Origin: WJMD01 sp964596015
GTDB taxonomy: Bacteria; Joyebacterota; Joyebacteria; Joyebacterales; Joyebacteraceae
Reading direction: 5' to 3'
Assembly (NCBI GenBank): GCA_964596015.1
Contig: CAZQSB010000011.1
Span: 1-64,000 of the forward strand
DNA: 64,000 bases
The position numbers and the translations under genes were made by a program. Below are positions 32,032 to 42,000 of this stretch, piece after piece. A model generated the notes under the pieces. That model saw nothing but the letters and a program-made list of their open reading frames with translations. It did no database searches and was not told the DNA's origin. Within the stretch, counting starts at the first letter, position 1. Each line of letters begins with the position of its first letter.

Positions 32032-33597
32032 TCACGTTCTGGGCTCCATGACGGCGCACGGCAGGATCATCTCCTCGAGCGAGATGCCGCCGTGCTGGAA
32101 GCTCCCGCGATACTGCCTCTCGTAGCGGTGAAACTCCGTCGGGTAGACGAAGTAGTAGTCTTCCTTGGCGATCGCGTACTGCTTGCTCGCTCCGTCGGCC
32201 GGCAGCTTGAACCGGGCCGGCTCCTTGATGAGAAAGGTCTCCTTCTCGTCGCATCCCAGGTTGCTTCCGAACTTGTAGCGGAGGTTCGTCGAAGTATCGC
32301 GATTCCCCCTGATGAGCGCGGCCCGCTTGCCCAGGACCGCACCGTGGTCGGTGGTCAGGACGACGGTGGCTCCCTGACGCGCCATCTCGGCGATGATGTC
32401 ATAGAGGGCCGAGTGGTTGAACCAGGATCTCACGAGCGAACGGAAGGCCGCTTCGTCGGGGGCGATCTCCTGCAGGATCTCCGACTCGGAGCGCGAGTGC
32501 GAGAGGATGTCGACGAAGTTGTAGACCAGCGACACGAACTTGTGATCGACGAACGAGGACATCTGGCGCTTGACGTTCTCCGCCTCGTCCTTCTCGTAGA
32601 TCTTCACGTACTTGTGCTCCGGAGCGAACCTGAGGCCGTGACGATCGATCTGCAGGTCCATCAGCCTCCGCTCGTGCCGGTTCTTGCTGAACTCATCGCG
32701 GGCCGGCGTCGCCCACAGGTCCGGCACGTACTGCGAGAGCTCGACCGGCCAGAGGCCGGCGAACAGCGAGTTCCTGGAGAACGGCGTGGCCGTCGGCAGG
32801 ATCGAGTAGTAGTAGCTGTTCGTGATGGAGAAGAGACCCTCGAGGTCGCTCTGAATGCTGTGCCAGTGGTCAAGGCGCATGCAGTCCAGAACGACGAAGT
32901 AGACCTTCTTCCTCGCTTTCAGGAGCGGCGCGACGAAGCGGTCGAAGATGTCGACCGAGAGAGCGGGGCGGTCGGTCTCGTCGTTGACCCAGCCCTCATA
33001 CTCGTTCGAGACGAACCTGCCGAACTCGGCGTTCGCCGAATGCTTGAGGTCCGCGTGCGTCTGCTGGAGACCCGGATCGCGGTTGCGGTCGAGTTCGAGG
33101 TCCCAGTGGACAAGCCTGATGTAGAGCTGGATCCACTCGTTCCAGTCCATCGGCTCCATCAGACGCCGCTGGAGCGCGTTGAACTCCGACGCGTAGCTCT
33201 GAGCCGTCTGGTCGCGACGCATCTTCCGGCCGTCGAGGATCCGTTTGATGGCCAGGAGCACCTGCGTCGGCTTGACCGGCTTGATCAGGAAGTCGTCGAT
33301 GCGCCGTCCGAGCGCATCGTTCATCAGTTCCTCTTCCTCGCTCTTGGTCACCATGACGACGTGGAGCGAGGGATCGATCTCCTTGATGATCCCCAGCGTC
33401 TCCAGTCCGTCCATGCCGACCATCATCTCGTCCAGGAGCACGATGTCGTACGGCTTCTCGCGGATCATCCCGACGGCCTCTTCGCCTCCCGTCGCCGTTC
33501 CGACCTCGTAGCCCTTGCCCTCCAGAAAGATGATGTGGGGCTTCAGGAGATCGATCTCGTCGTCGACCCAGAGGATCCGCCTCACATTCCCGTTCAT
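32032..33597 (-). CDS. porX: PorX-like response regulator with PglZ/alkaline-phosphatase-superfamily effector domain
   Basis: 521 aa. A receiver domain (about 6-125: acidic pair D12/D13, phosphoacceptor D56 in V-L-L-D-E-M-M, and invariant K106 in F-L-I-K-P) is followed by a helical linker and a PglZ-type domain (about 225-520). The PglZ metal/catalytic residues are visible: V-V-L-D-C-M-R-L-D (D238), L-P-T-A-T-P-F-S-R-N (Thr 269/271), N-F-V-D-I-L-S-H and T-T-D-H-G. This is the architecture of PorX, the regulator of the type IX secretion system with nucleotide phosphodiesterase activity. The ATG at 33597 has GGGAGGGGAGG upstream. The next gene upstream is its likely sensor kinase. Confidence 0.9.
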   Translation of the reverse strand: MNGNVRRILWVDDEIDLLKPHIIFLEGKGYEVGTATGGEEAVGMIREKPYDIVLLDEMMVGMDGLETLGIIKEIDPSLHVVMVTKSEEEELMNDALGRRIDDFLIKPVKPTQVLLAIKRILDGRKMRRDQTAQSYASEFNALQRRLMEPMDWNEWIQLYIRLVHWDLELDRNRDPGLQQTHADLKHSANAEFGRFVSNEYEGWVNDETDRPALSVDIFDRFVAPLLKARKKVYFVVLDCMRLDHWHSIQSDLEGLFSITNSYYYSILPTATPFSRNSLFAGLWPVELSQYVPDLWATPARDEFSKNRHERRLMDLQIDRHGLRFAPEHKYVKIYEKDEAENVKRQMSSFVDHKFVSLVYNFVDILSHSRSESEILQEIAPDEAAFRSLVRSWFNHSALYDIIAEMARQGATVVLTTDHGAVLGKRAALIRGNRDTSTNLRYKFGSNLGCDEKETFLIKEPARFKLPADGASKQYAIAKEDYYFVYPTEFHRYERQYRGSFQHGGISLEEMILPCAVMEPRT

Positions 33598-33688
33598 CAG
33601 TCCTCCCCTCCCAGAACGTCCCGTCCGGCGGCGCGCTTTCATACCGTGGTCGGGACCGCTCCCGGGCGACTGACGGTCGAAGGCCGCC

Positions 33689-34969
33689 CTATGTCGCCGG
33701 AAGCAATATGATGAAGGTCGTCCCCTGTCCGGGCTCGGACCACCCGACGTAGAGACGTCCCTTGTGATACTCCTCGATGATGCGCCGCGCGAGGGCGAGG
33801 CCGAGGCCCCATCCGCGCCGTTTGGTCGAGTATCCCGGCAGGAAGATGCGGCGCCGCTCCGACTGCGAGAGGCCCTTGCCGTTGTCGGTGAACGCCAGCC
33901 GCACGACGCCCTGCTTGGCGTCGTACTCGGTCGAGATGACGATCTTCCCGCCCTCGGGCGGGAGCGCCTCGGTCGAGTTCTTCACGAGATTCTCGACGAC
34001 CCACTCCATCAGCTCGCGGTTGACGTCGACCGGCGGGACCTCGTGATAGAGCTCCTCGATGGCGACGTCGCGGCCGAGCGTCTCGAGGCGGCGGCGCAGG
34101 TAGTCGACGGCCTCTCTGAGAACGACGACGACGTCCTGGCGTTTCGTCTTCGGGATCGACCCGATCTGGTTGAACCTCAGCGAGATCTTCTCGAGCCGCT
34201 CAAGGTCGCGCTGCATCTCGTCGGTCATGCCGCTCATCTGTCCGCAGGCGCCGCAGTCCTCGCTCGCCGTGCTCCTCAGGAGCTCGACCCATCCCATCAG
34301 AGAAGAGATGGGCGTTCCGAGCTGATGCGCGGTCTCCTTGGCCATCCCGACCCATATCGACCGGAGCTCGGCCAGCTTGGCGTTCCTGAATCCCAGAAAG
34401 CCCAGCGCGACGAGCACGCCGAAGGCGGCGAGCTCGATAAGCGGAACGTACCGCATCTCGCGGATCATGCTCGATTCGCCGTAATGGATGTAGCCGAGCA
34501 CCGTGTCGTCGCCCAGGTGCGTCATGGGGATCGGCGACTGCTTCCGGTCGAGCTCGCGCGTGAAGGCGATGATCCTCGCGAGCGGCGTCTCGTCGGCGGC
34601 CTGCGGGTCGGCGTTCAGGTACTGCTCGTGCGTGACGTCGTACGGGTCTATCTCGAACGGAAGCCCCTTCCAGGTGATGGGGACCCCGCGCACGTCCGTG
34701 ATGACGATCGGGAAGTTTATCGACTCGATCAGCTCCGTGAAGATAACACGGAGCTCCTCGTTCTCCCTCGCGGCGTACGTCGCCGTGGCGCACAGGCCCG
34801 CGATCGAGCGGGAGAGCGTGGCCGCCTGCAACTCGAGCCGACGGATCAGGCTGTTCGTATACAGGAAGATGGCGATGGCCATGACCGAGACGGCCACGAA
34901 GACGTAGGCCCGCATTCTCGGCGCCCCGATGTTGTCAGGGTCTCTCCACCTGTTCCGGGTATGCGCCAC
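33689..34969 (-). CDS. porY: PorY-like membrane sensor histidine kinase
   Basis: About 426 aa from a GTG at 34969 (GGAGGG eight bases upstream). TM1 (about 20-42), an extracytoplasmic PAS-like region with V-I-T-D-V-R-G-V-P-I-T-W, and TM2 (about 175-195). The dimerisation domain is A-K-E-T-A-H-Q-L-G-T-P-I-S-S-L (phospho-His about 215), followed by N-box E-N-L-V-K-N-S-T-E-A-L, G1 D-N-G-K-G-L and G2 G-W-G-L-G-L-A. The M-A-K-E-T-A-H-Q-L-G-T-P form is the one seen in PorY-type kinases. It is followed by the PorX-like gene, making a cognate pair. Confidence 0.87.
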   Translation of the reverse strand: MAHTRNRWRDPDNIGAPRMRAYVFVAVSVMAIAIFLYTNSLIRRLELQAATLSRSIAGLCATATYAARENEELRVIFTELIESINFPIVITDVRGVPITWKGLPFEIDPYDVTHEQYLNADPQAADETPLARIIAFTRELDRKQSPIPMTHLGDDTVLGYIHYGESSMIREMRYVPLIELAAFGVLVALGFLGFRNAKLAELRSIWVGMAKETAHQLGTPISSLMGWVELLRSTASEDCGACGQMSGMTDEMQRDLERLEKISLRFNQIGSIPKTKRQDVVVVLREAVDYLRRRLETLGRDVAIEELYHEVPPVDVNRELMEWVVENLVKNSTEALPPEGGKIVISTEYDAKQGVVRLAFTDNGKGLSQSERRRIFLPGYSTKRRGWGLGLALARRIIEEYHKGRLYVGWSEPGQGTTFIILLPAT

Positions 34970-35014
34970 CGTTCGAACCCTCCACTCCCGCGAGCGAGGC
35001 ACCGTCCGAAAGTC

Positions 35015-35042
35015 AGTCTAGCACAGGGGGCATCCAAGTCAA
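35015..35042 (-). promoter_or_regulatory. Promoter upstream of the PorY-PorX operon
   Basis: Minus-strand TTGACT (35042-35037, 5/6), a 16-base spacer and TAGACT (35020-35015, 4/6). It stands about 46 bases before the kinase start, in the 245-base gap (34970-35214) that separates it from serS. I see nothing else firm in that gap. Confidence 0.6.
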
Positions 35043-35214
35043 CACGACCGGGAGGCGGCGCGGCGGACGGTGAACGCGGCGGCCCGACGGCATGCGCCCG
35101 GGCGGTCAGCGGGACCCGTCCGGGCTTTCCGGCTCGTGCGCACGGAATGGGACGCTCCGCGGAGTCGCCGCATTCACGGGCCGACACGCCCCGGAAGGCG
35201 GCTTTGATACCGAT

Positions 35215-36486
35215 TCAGGCGATCTCCTCGACGCCGTCCATCCACGGACGAAGCGCCTCGGGCACCTGAATCGTTCCGCGCTCTGTCTGGTAGTTCTCGA
35301 GGATCGCGATGATGGTCCTGGGAAGGGCGACGCCGGAACCGTTCAGCGTATGGACGTAGCGGGCCTTCCCCCCATCCTCGGGACGATAGCGGATCCCGGC
35401 CCGACGAGCCTGGAAGTCCTCGAAGTTGGAGCAGGAGGACACCTCGAGCCAGCGCCCGATGCCGGCGGCCCAGACGTCGATGTCGTAGCATTTCGCCGCG
35501 GCGAACGAGAGGTCGCCGGTGCAGAGGACCTTGATCCGGTACGGAAGTCCGAGCCGCCGAAGGATGGTCTCGGCGTGACCGGTCAGCGTCTCGAGCGCGT
35601 CGTAGGAGCGCTCGGGCTCGACGACCTGCACGAGTTCGACCTTGTCGAACTGGTGCACTCGGATGAGCCCCCGCGTGTCCTTCCCGTACGAGCCGGCCTC
35701 TCTCCTGAAGCACGGCGTGTGCGCCGTGTAACGAAGCGGCAACGTTCCGGGTTCGAGGATCTCCTCGCGGTGCAGGTTCGTCAGAGGGACCTCGGCCGTC
35801 GGCACGAGGAAAAGGTCGTCGGAGGGAGCGTGGTACATGTCCTCCTCGAGCTTGGGAAGCTGACCGGTCCCGGTCATCGCGTCGCGGTTGGCGAGATAGG
35901 GCGGCGACACCTCGAGATAGCCGTGCTCCTTCGTGTGGACGTCGAGCATGAAGGAGATGAGGGCCCGACTCAGCCGCGAGCCCGCGCCCCTGAGCGTCAC
36001 GAATCCGGAACCGGCGACCCGGCTCCCGGCTGCGATGTCGAGGATCTCCAGCGACTCGCCCACCTCCCAGTGTGGAGCGGGACTCTCAGTGAGCGCTCCC
36101 GGCTCGCCCCACTCTCTCACGAGGACGTTGTCGTCCTCGTCCTTCCCGACGGGGACCGACTCGTGAGGGATGTTCGGAACGGTGAGTTCGAGGCCCGCCA
36201 GCTCCTCGCGGAGTCCCGACATCCGGGTATCGTACTCCTTGATGCGTGAAGAGACCTCACGCATACGCGAGATGACCTCCGACGCGTCCTCGCCCGCCTT
36301 CTTGAGCTCGGCGATGCGCTCGCTCTCCTCGTTCCGCTGCTGCTTGAGCCCGTCGGCGTCGACGATGAGCTCTCTCAGCTTCTCGTCGATCTCGAGGAGG
36401 CGGTCGATGTCCGCGCTCTCGCCCTTGTTCGCCGCGGCGCGGCGCACCTCGTCGGGATGCGTCCTGATGTACTTCAGATCCAGCAT
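35215..36486 (-). CDS. serS: Seryl-tRNA synthetase
   Basis: 423 aa, the bacterial type. N-terminal tRNA-binding coiled coil (about 30-105), then class II motif 2 F-R-R-E-A-G-S-Y-G-K-D-T-R-G-L-I-R-V-H-Q-F (dashed) and motif 3 N-G-S-G-V-A-L-P-R-T. The serine site T-A-E-V-P-L-T-N-L is present. The ATG at 36486 has GCGGAGGAG upstream. It follows a WecA-like transferase gene and shares its transcript or a read-through. Confidence 0.97.
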   Translation of the reverse strand: MLDLKYIRTHPDEVRRAAANKGESADIDRLLEIDEKLRELIVDADGLKQQRNEESERIAELKKAGEDASEVISRMREVSSRIKEYDTRMSGLREELAGLELTVPNIPHESVPVGKDEDDNVLVREWGEPGALTESPAPHWEVGESLEILDIAAGSRVAGSGFVTLRGAGSRLSRALISFMLDVHTKEHGYLEVSPPYLANRDAMTGTGQLPKLEEDMYHAPSDDLFLVPTAEVPLTNLHREEILEPGTLPLRYTAHTPCFRREAGSYGKDTRGLIRVHQFDKVELVQVVEPERSYDALETLTGHAETILRRLGLPYRIKVLCTGDLSFAAAKCYDIDVWAAGIGRWLEVSSCSNFEDFQARRAGIRYRPEDGGKARYVHTLNGSGVALPRTIIAILENYQTERGTIQVPEALRPWMDGVEEIA

Positions 36487-36534
36487 GGACTCCTCCGCGG
36501 AACGGCGACGAAGAGGCTGCGCGCGCCGAGTCCG

Positions 36535-37701
36535 CTACCTGGTCGAGATCGTCTCACGGGGTTTTGTCTTTGCCGGTTCGGGGGCCCGGGGTCGTGTCTC
36601 CTCCGGCCGACTGCGCCCGGAGAAGAGCACCATCTCGTCCTCCGACAGCTGGCGCAGGATACGGACGCTCTTCGCGATCTCCTCCGAGCGCCGCGCGACC
36701 GGAACGCGGATGAGCCTGAGGCCCAGGAACAGCATGCCTCCCGCGGCGGCCAGCGACGCGAGGCCCAGAAGACCGACGTGACCGTTCTGGAAGAGCGCCA
36801 GGTACACGGCCGAGCCCGTCAAGAGCGCCGAGATGGTGTAGATGGTCGTCGCGGTCTGTCCGGCGCTCAGGCCGAGGCGCGCCAGCCTGTGGGAGCTGTG
36901 GTCGGTGCCGCCCTTGGCGACGTCCCGCCCGTCGGCGATCCTCCCCACGGTCACGAGCGTCGCGTCGAAGATAGGGTATCCCAGCATGAGGACGGGGATC
37001 AGAAGAGCGGTGGGGTCAGCCCCGGCGTACGAGACCGCCCGCAGCGAGAGCCCGCCGACGACGTATCCAAGGAAGAGGCTGCCCGCGTCCCCGAGGAAGA
37101 TCGAGGCCGGAGAGAAGTTGTATCTGAGGAACCCGAGGGCGCCGCCGGCGACCGAGATGGCCGCGATGGCCGTGTGCACGTGCCCGTGACCGAGCGCGAG
37201 CGTGAAGATGCCGAACGACGCTATCGACGCGAGCCCCGACGTGATCCCGTCCATGTTGTCGAGGAAGTTGAACGCGTTCATGAGCCCCACCATCCAGAGG
37301 AAGGCGAAGGCGAACGCGAGAGGCAGCGGGAGCGGGATGCCGTCGATGCCGCCGGAGAGGAGCATCACGGTCGCCGCGGCGGCCTGCCCCGCGAGCTTGA
37401 CCCGGGGACGCATGCCGCTGGCGTCATCCGCGAGACCCAGCACCACGACGATGAGGCCGCCGGACATGAATCCGACGATGCGCGCGCTGTACGGGCACCG
37501 GATGAGCGCCAGGGCGCTGGCCGCGGCCGCGAGACTCGCGATGGCCACGGCAAGACCGCCCATGAGCGGCGTCGGCCGCCTGTGGGCCTTGGCGCGATTG
37601 GGGTAGTCCAGGAACCTGAGCCTGGTGGCAAGGGTACGCACCGCGGGGGTGAGTGCCAGAACCGCCAGAAGCGACAGGCCGAACGCACAGATGAAGATCA
37701 T
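36535..37701 (-). CDS. WecA/MraY-family UDP-sugar: undecaprenyl-phosphate sugar-1-phosphate transferase
   Basis: About 388 aa, with ten to eleven membrane helices. Initiates a surface glycan by putting a sugar phosphate on the lipid carrier. Family motifs: G-L-A-D-D (Mg site), N-A-F-N-F-L-D-N-M-D-G, F-L-G-D-A-G-S-L-F-L-G and H-S-S-H-R-L-A-R-L-G. The cytoplasmic His block supports the GlcNAc-1-P (WecA/TagO) class rather than MraY. The ATG at 37701 has CAGGAA upstream; a longer ORF to 37728 is less likely. It has a near-consensus promoter. Missing from the main locus transcript, it may also serve cell-wall glycans. Confidence 0.88.
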   Translation of the reverse strand: MIFICAFGLSLLAVLALTPAVRTLATRLRFLDYPNRAKAHRRPTPLMGGLAVAIASLAAAASALALIRCPYSARIVGFMSGGLIVVVLGLADDASGMRPRVKLAGQAAAATVMLLSGGIDGIPLPLPLAFAFAFLWMVGLMNAFNFLDNMDGITSGLASIASFGIFTLALGHGHVHTAIAAISVAGGALGFLRYNFSPASIFLGDAGSLFLGYVVGGLSLRAVSYAGADPTALLIPVLMLGYPIFDATLVTVGRIADGRDVAKGGTDHSSHRLARLGLSAGQTATTIYTISALLTGSAVYLALFQNGHVGLLGLASLAAAGGMLFLGLRLIRVPVARRSEEIAKSVRILRQLSEDEMVLFSGRSRPEETRPRAPEPAKTKPRETISTR

Positions 37702-37742
37702 GACAGTTTCCTGACAGATCCCTGCCAAAAGTCGGAACCGGG

Positions 37743-37771
37743 ATTATTCAGGACTCATTAGTAGCTGTCAA
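37743..37771 (-). promoter_or_regulatory. Near-consensus promoter of the WecA-like gene
   Basis: Minus-strand TTGACA (37771-37766), 17-base spacer, AATAAT (37748-37743): 6/6 and 5/6. It stands 42 bases before the ATG. The best sigma-70 promoter in the window. Confidence 0.8.
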
Positions 37772-37810
37772 GCTCGTTCTGTACGCCCTCCCGTGTGCGG
37801 CGGCCCCAGT

Positions 37811-38770
37811 TTATCTCTTGAAATGCGCTACGACGCGCTCGAGGAGTTCCGAGAGCCGTACCTGCGGCTCGTATCCGACGGTCTCCCGGATCTTCGTGAG
37901 GTCCGGGATCCGCCGCCGCATGTCCTCGAAGCCCTCCTCGTAGGCCTTATCGTACGGTATATGCTCGATCGCCGACTGGCTGCCGGTGAGTTCGCGGATG
38001 CGCTCGGCGAGCTCATCGATGGTGGTCTCCTCGTCGCTCCCGATGTTGAAGACCTCGCCGTCCGCCTTCGGCTCGTCCACCAGGGAGAGGACCCCGCGGA
38101 CCACATCTGAGACGTCACAGAAGCACCGCGTCTGCCGGCCGTCCCCGTAGACCGTGATGGGGTGGTCGAGAAGCGCCTGCTTCACGAACCTCGGGATGAC
38201 CATCCCGTACTGCCCGGTCTGTCGCGGACCGCAGGTGTTGAAGCAGCGGACGATCACCACCGGAAGCTGCTTCTCGCGATGATACGCGAGCGCAAGGAAC
38301 TCATCAATCGCTTTCGAGGACGAGTAGCCCCACCGCGCGATCATCGTGGACCCGAGGATCCGGTCATCGGTCTCGCTGCAGGGCTGCGCGTCCGCCTTGC
38401 CGTAGATCTCGGAGGTGGAGAAGAGAACGACCTTCTTCTTCCCCTCGTTGGCCTTCTGCAGGACGACCTCGGTTCCCCGGATGTTGGTCTCGAGGGATTT
38501 CAGGGGATTCTCGATGATGTAGGCGACGCCCACCGCGGCCGCGAGATGGAAGACGACATCGACCTCGGAGACAAGCTCGCCGACGATCTGATCGTCGAGA
38601 ATGGTGTCGATGACGTAGGTGAAACCGGGCTTTCCCTCGAGATGCGCGATGTTCTCGAAGCGCCCCGTCGAGAGATCGTCTATGACCCGTACCTCATCGC
38701 CTCGGTCGAGCAGGGCTTCCACGAGGTGCGATCCGATGAAGCCCGCCCCTCCGGTGACGAGTGCTCTCAT
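37811..38770 (-). CDS. NAD-dependent nucleotide-sugar epimerase/dehydratase (GalE/UXS-like)
   Basis: 319 aa extended short-chain dehydrogenase. NAD motif G-G-A-G-F-I-G-S-H, catalytic T119-S-E block (S-T-S-E-I-Y-G) and Y149-x3-K153. The form with E-I-Y-G and W-G-Y-S-S-S-K recalls UDP-glucuronate decarboxylase/UDP-glucuronate epimerases and dTDP-glucose dehydratases. With the UDP-glucose dehydrogenase encoded at the other end of the locus, a UDP-glucuronate or UDP-xylose pathway is a reasonable guess. The stop lies 39 bases before the WecA promoter. Confidence 0.83.
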   Translation of the reverse strand: MRALVTGGAGFIGSHLVEALLDRGDEVRVIDDLSTGRFENIAHLEGKPGFTYVIDTILDDQIVGELVSEVDVVFHLAAAVGVAYIIENPLKSLETNIRGTEVVLQKANEGKKKVVLFSTSEIYGKADAQPCSETDDRILGSTMIARWGYSSSKAIDEFLALAYHREKQLPVVIVRCFNTCGPRQTGQYGMVIPRFVKQALLDHPITVYGDGRQTRCFCDVSDVVRGVLSLVDEPKADGEVFNIGSDEETTIDELAERIRELTGSQSAIEHIPYDKAYEEGFEDMRRRIPDLTKIRETVGYEPQVRLSELLERVVAHFKR

Positions 38771-39049
38771 GCTTAGCGGCCCCTATCTGTGATGCGTGCC
38801 CGGACGGCCCCACTGGGATACGACGTTCAGGTGGCCCGGGCATTCGGTTCGTCGTCGACGGACACCACTATACTATCGGTGGAGCGCATGAGGCAACGGC
38901 TTTCGCCGGACCGGAACGTCCGTCTTCACATCGCGTGCAAGGCGCATGCCCGGGCGACCGGCGCGCCGCCAACCTCCCGACGAAGGGCACGTTACGCCTG
39001 CCGCGCTTCGCGAGACCCGAGATGTTCAAGGCTGTGTCGGAACGGGATG
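38771..39049. other. Intergenic gap between the epimerase and the glycosyltransferase fusion
   Basis: 279 bases with no gene on either strand. A promoter-like sequence (38867-38896) is the only feature I can support here. Confidence 0.7.
38867..38896 (-). promoter_or_regulatory. Promoter-like sequence before the epimerase gene
   Basis: Minus-strand TTGCCT (38896-38891, 4/6), 18-base spacer, TATAGT (38872-38867, 5/6). About 97 bases before the epimerase start, in the 279-base gap. Confidence 0.5.
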
Positions 39050-42000
39050 TCAGACGTCGAGGAGCGACGAGTAGAGCGTCTCGAGCGACTCGACCATGCC
39101 GTCCTCAGTGAACGCCGGGTCGAACGTCTCGAGCGCGCGGACGGAGACCGCCCGCCTCCGCTCGTCGTCGGTGATGAGGTCGGCGACGATCTGTGCGGCG
39201 TCTCGGACGGCTCCCGGCTGCACGAGGTGTCCGTTCACGCCCTCGCGGATCGCCTCCTCGATGCCGGAAACGTTGTAGGCCACGACGGGGACCCCCGTGG
39301 CCAGCGCCTGAGGGATGACGCGGGGCAGCCCCTCCCAGAGCGAAGTCAGGACGAAGATGTCGAATGCCCGGAGAAGATCGGGCACATCGTGACGGATCCC
39401 GAGGAAGCGGATGTGCTCGTCCACGCCCTTCTCCCTGGCCAGCTGGAAGATCTCATCGCGCATGGGCCCGTCGCCGACGTACACGAAGGTCGCCCGCTCG
39501 GACCGCTCCCGTACGAGACGCGCCAGCTCCACGAAGTCGGCGGGGTTCTTCTGAGGCGAGAGACGACCCACCGAGCCGATCACGATGTCGTCCTCCCCGA
39601 TGTCGAGCGAGCGCCTGACGCTCCGTCCGACGTCGGCGTCGGGATGGAAGCGCGCGGTCGGGATGCCGCTCCTGATCACGTCGTACGAGGAACGTTCTCC
39701 GATGGCGGCAGCGAGTCCTATGTCGGTGGTCCTGTGCGAGACGGCAACGAGGCGGTCCGAGAGCGGTACCATGGCCCGCTCGAGCCAGACGTAGAACCCG
39801 CGCAGGAGCGGGTGCATGTGCTCATGGAAGCCCCATCCGTGCACGGTGTGGACGACGGCCGGAACCCCAGCGAGCCTCGCGGCCACGCGGCCGGTGATGC
39901 CGGCCTTCGAACTGTGCGTATGGACCAGGTCGAATCGACGACGCCTCAGCATGCGCACCATATGCCACATCGAGACCAGGTCGTCGAAGGGGCTGATCCT
40001 GCGGACGAGGCGCGGGAAGATCCGGACGTTCAGTCCTCTCCTGCGGGCGTCCTCCAGAAGCGACCCCTCGGCTCCGGTCTCCGGCCCGATCCAGAGCCTC
40101 GAGTCGAAGCGCGTCGGATCGACGCGCTCGACGGACGCGATGGTGTTCTCCTGCGCGCCGCCGACGATGAGGCGCGTTATGATGTGGAGCACGCGCTTCC
40201 GCTCGTTCCTCTGAAGCGCGTCGCCGTAGACCTGGTCGAGCTTCGCGGCGCGGTCGGCCCGGGAACAGAGCCAGGCGCGTCCCGCGTCGACCAGCCCCCG
40301 ACAGCGCCCGGGATCGGCCACGAGCTCCTCGACGCGGGCGGCCAGGACCTCCGGGTCCTCGGTGTCGATCAGAAGCTCGGCGACCCCCTCCGGAACGGTC
40401 TCCTCCGCACCCGCCACGCGCCTGACGAGAGGGACGCGTCCTCGGGCGAGCGTCTCGAGCACGGTGAGCCCGAGCCCCTCGTAGTCCGACAGGAGAAGGA
40501 CGATGTCGGCCTCGTCGAGCTCCGCCGCCACGTCGCGGACCGCTCCCCGGAACTCGAGTTCGCCAGCCAGCCCGAGCTCGCGCGCCAGCTCCTCGAGTCG
40601 GGGCCGCTCGCGCCCCTCGCCCACGACGCGGAAGACGTGGCGCCCCGGCGCCCGCGCCGAGAGCGCCGCGGCGCATCGGATGAAGAGGTCCACGCGCTTG
40701 ACCGGGTGGAGCCTCCCCACCATCGCCAGCGTCACCGGGCGGCCGTCGCGAAAGAGCGGCGCGGGCGAGTCGGCGTAGGGCACGGCCGCGGGGCTCTCGA
40801 GAACGAGAGGGAGCGCGCCGGAGGGGCCGAGATAGCTCTTCGCGCAGGCGACACCGTTGCTCACCGCGATGACCTCGGTCGCGCCGCGGAGCGCGAGTCG
40901 CTCGACCACCCTCGATGCGGGCCCCATCCAGCCGTCCACGCTGTGCTTCGTCGAGACGCGCGGAACGCGGGGACCGAATCCGAGCCAGGCGCAGACATCG
41001 CCCGGCAGTAGATGGGAATGCACGATGTCCGGTCGGAACAGTGCGCAGACATCGGCGGCGAGCCTCCAGTCCCGAAGCGACCGCCAGCCGCGGAGCCCGG
41101 CAACGTGGACCGGCACGCCCCGACGCCTGAGGTCCTCGCCGATCCCGCCGAGTTCCCTGAGACAGAGGATCTCGAACCGGTAGCGCTCACGGAGGGGCCC
41201 CGTGACGGTCGATTCCACGAGCCTCTGAGCGCCTCCGAAATCGAGGTCCGGTAGGACGAGGAGAACGGAGGGACGCGGGTCGCGGAGTGGACGCGGAGCC
41301 GGAAGGTCGAGGAGTCTCGACGGATGGGCGTTCTGCGCTCCGGGCCCGGCCGGCCGCCACTCGAGGTCGCGGAGCGCGCGCCGGATGAGCCGGCACACCG
41401 CCGCCCTCCGCCGGAACACCTCCCGCCTCGCGAGCGGCAGGAGCGCCGCCGCGCCGTACCCGAGCGACCGCCACAGGAGTCTCGTGAGCCACAGCCGGCG
41501 CACGAGTTCCCGCGGGGCCTCTCCGTTCTCGCAGAAGTACTGGAAGTCCGCGAGCACGCGGGCCGTCAGGGCACGGGCGTCGTCGCCCCGGGTGGACGCG
41601 CCGCCTTCGTGCTCGAAGACCGCCCGCTCTTCGACCAGAACGGGGATGCCCTTCTCTCCGGCCCGCCGGCACCACTCGACGTCCTCGTTGTAGAGGAAGT
41701 AGTCCTCGTCCATGGGACCGAGTTCGTCGAGGGCTCCTCGTCCGACGGCCATCACGGAGCCCGAGACGACGTCGGTCTCGGCGAGGCCCTCGCCGAAGGG
41801 AACGCGGCGGGCCCTGGGCGGCAGGAAGAGCGCCTCCCGAAGGATGTCGACCGGTCGGGGCAGCGCGCGGCGGCAATTGCGCGAGACCTTCCCCCGATGA
41901 TCGACGACGAGGCCGCCGACGAGTCGTCTGCCGCCGTCGCCGGACGCCGAGTCGATCAGAAGCTCGAGCGCGCCGTCGCGGGGTCGGACGTCGGCGTTCA

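Noticed and set aside
32032..33597. PglZ as part of a BREX phage-defence system
   Set aside because: It is fused to a receiver domain and paired with a histidine kinase; no brx genes are near.
34970..34982. GGTTCGAA-like T-arm as a tRNA
   Set aside because: No cloverleaf around it; it is a Shine-Dalgarno/start region of the PorY-like gene.
38789..41011. 740-codon plus-strand frame
   Set aside because: Opposite strand of the glycosyltransferase fusion; no motifs.
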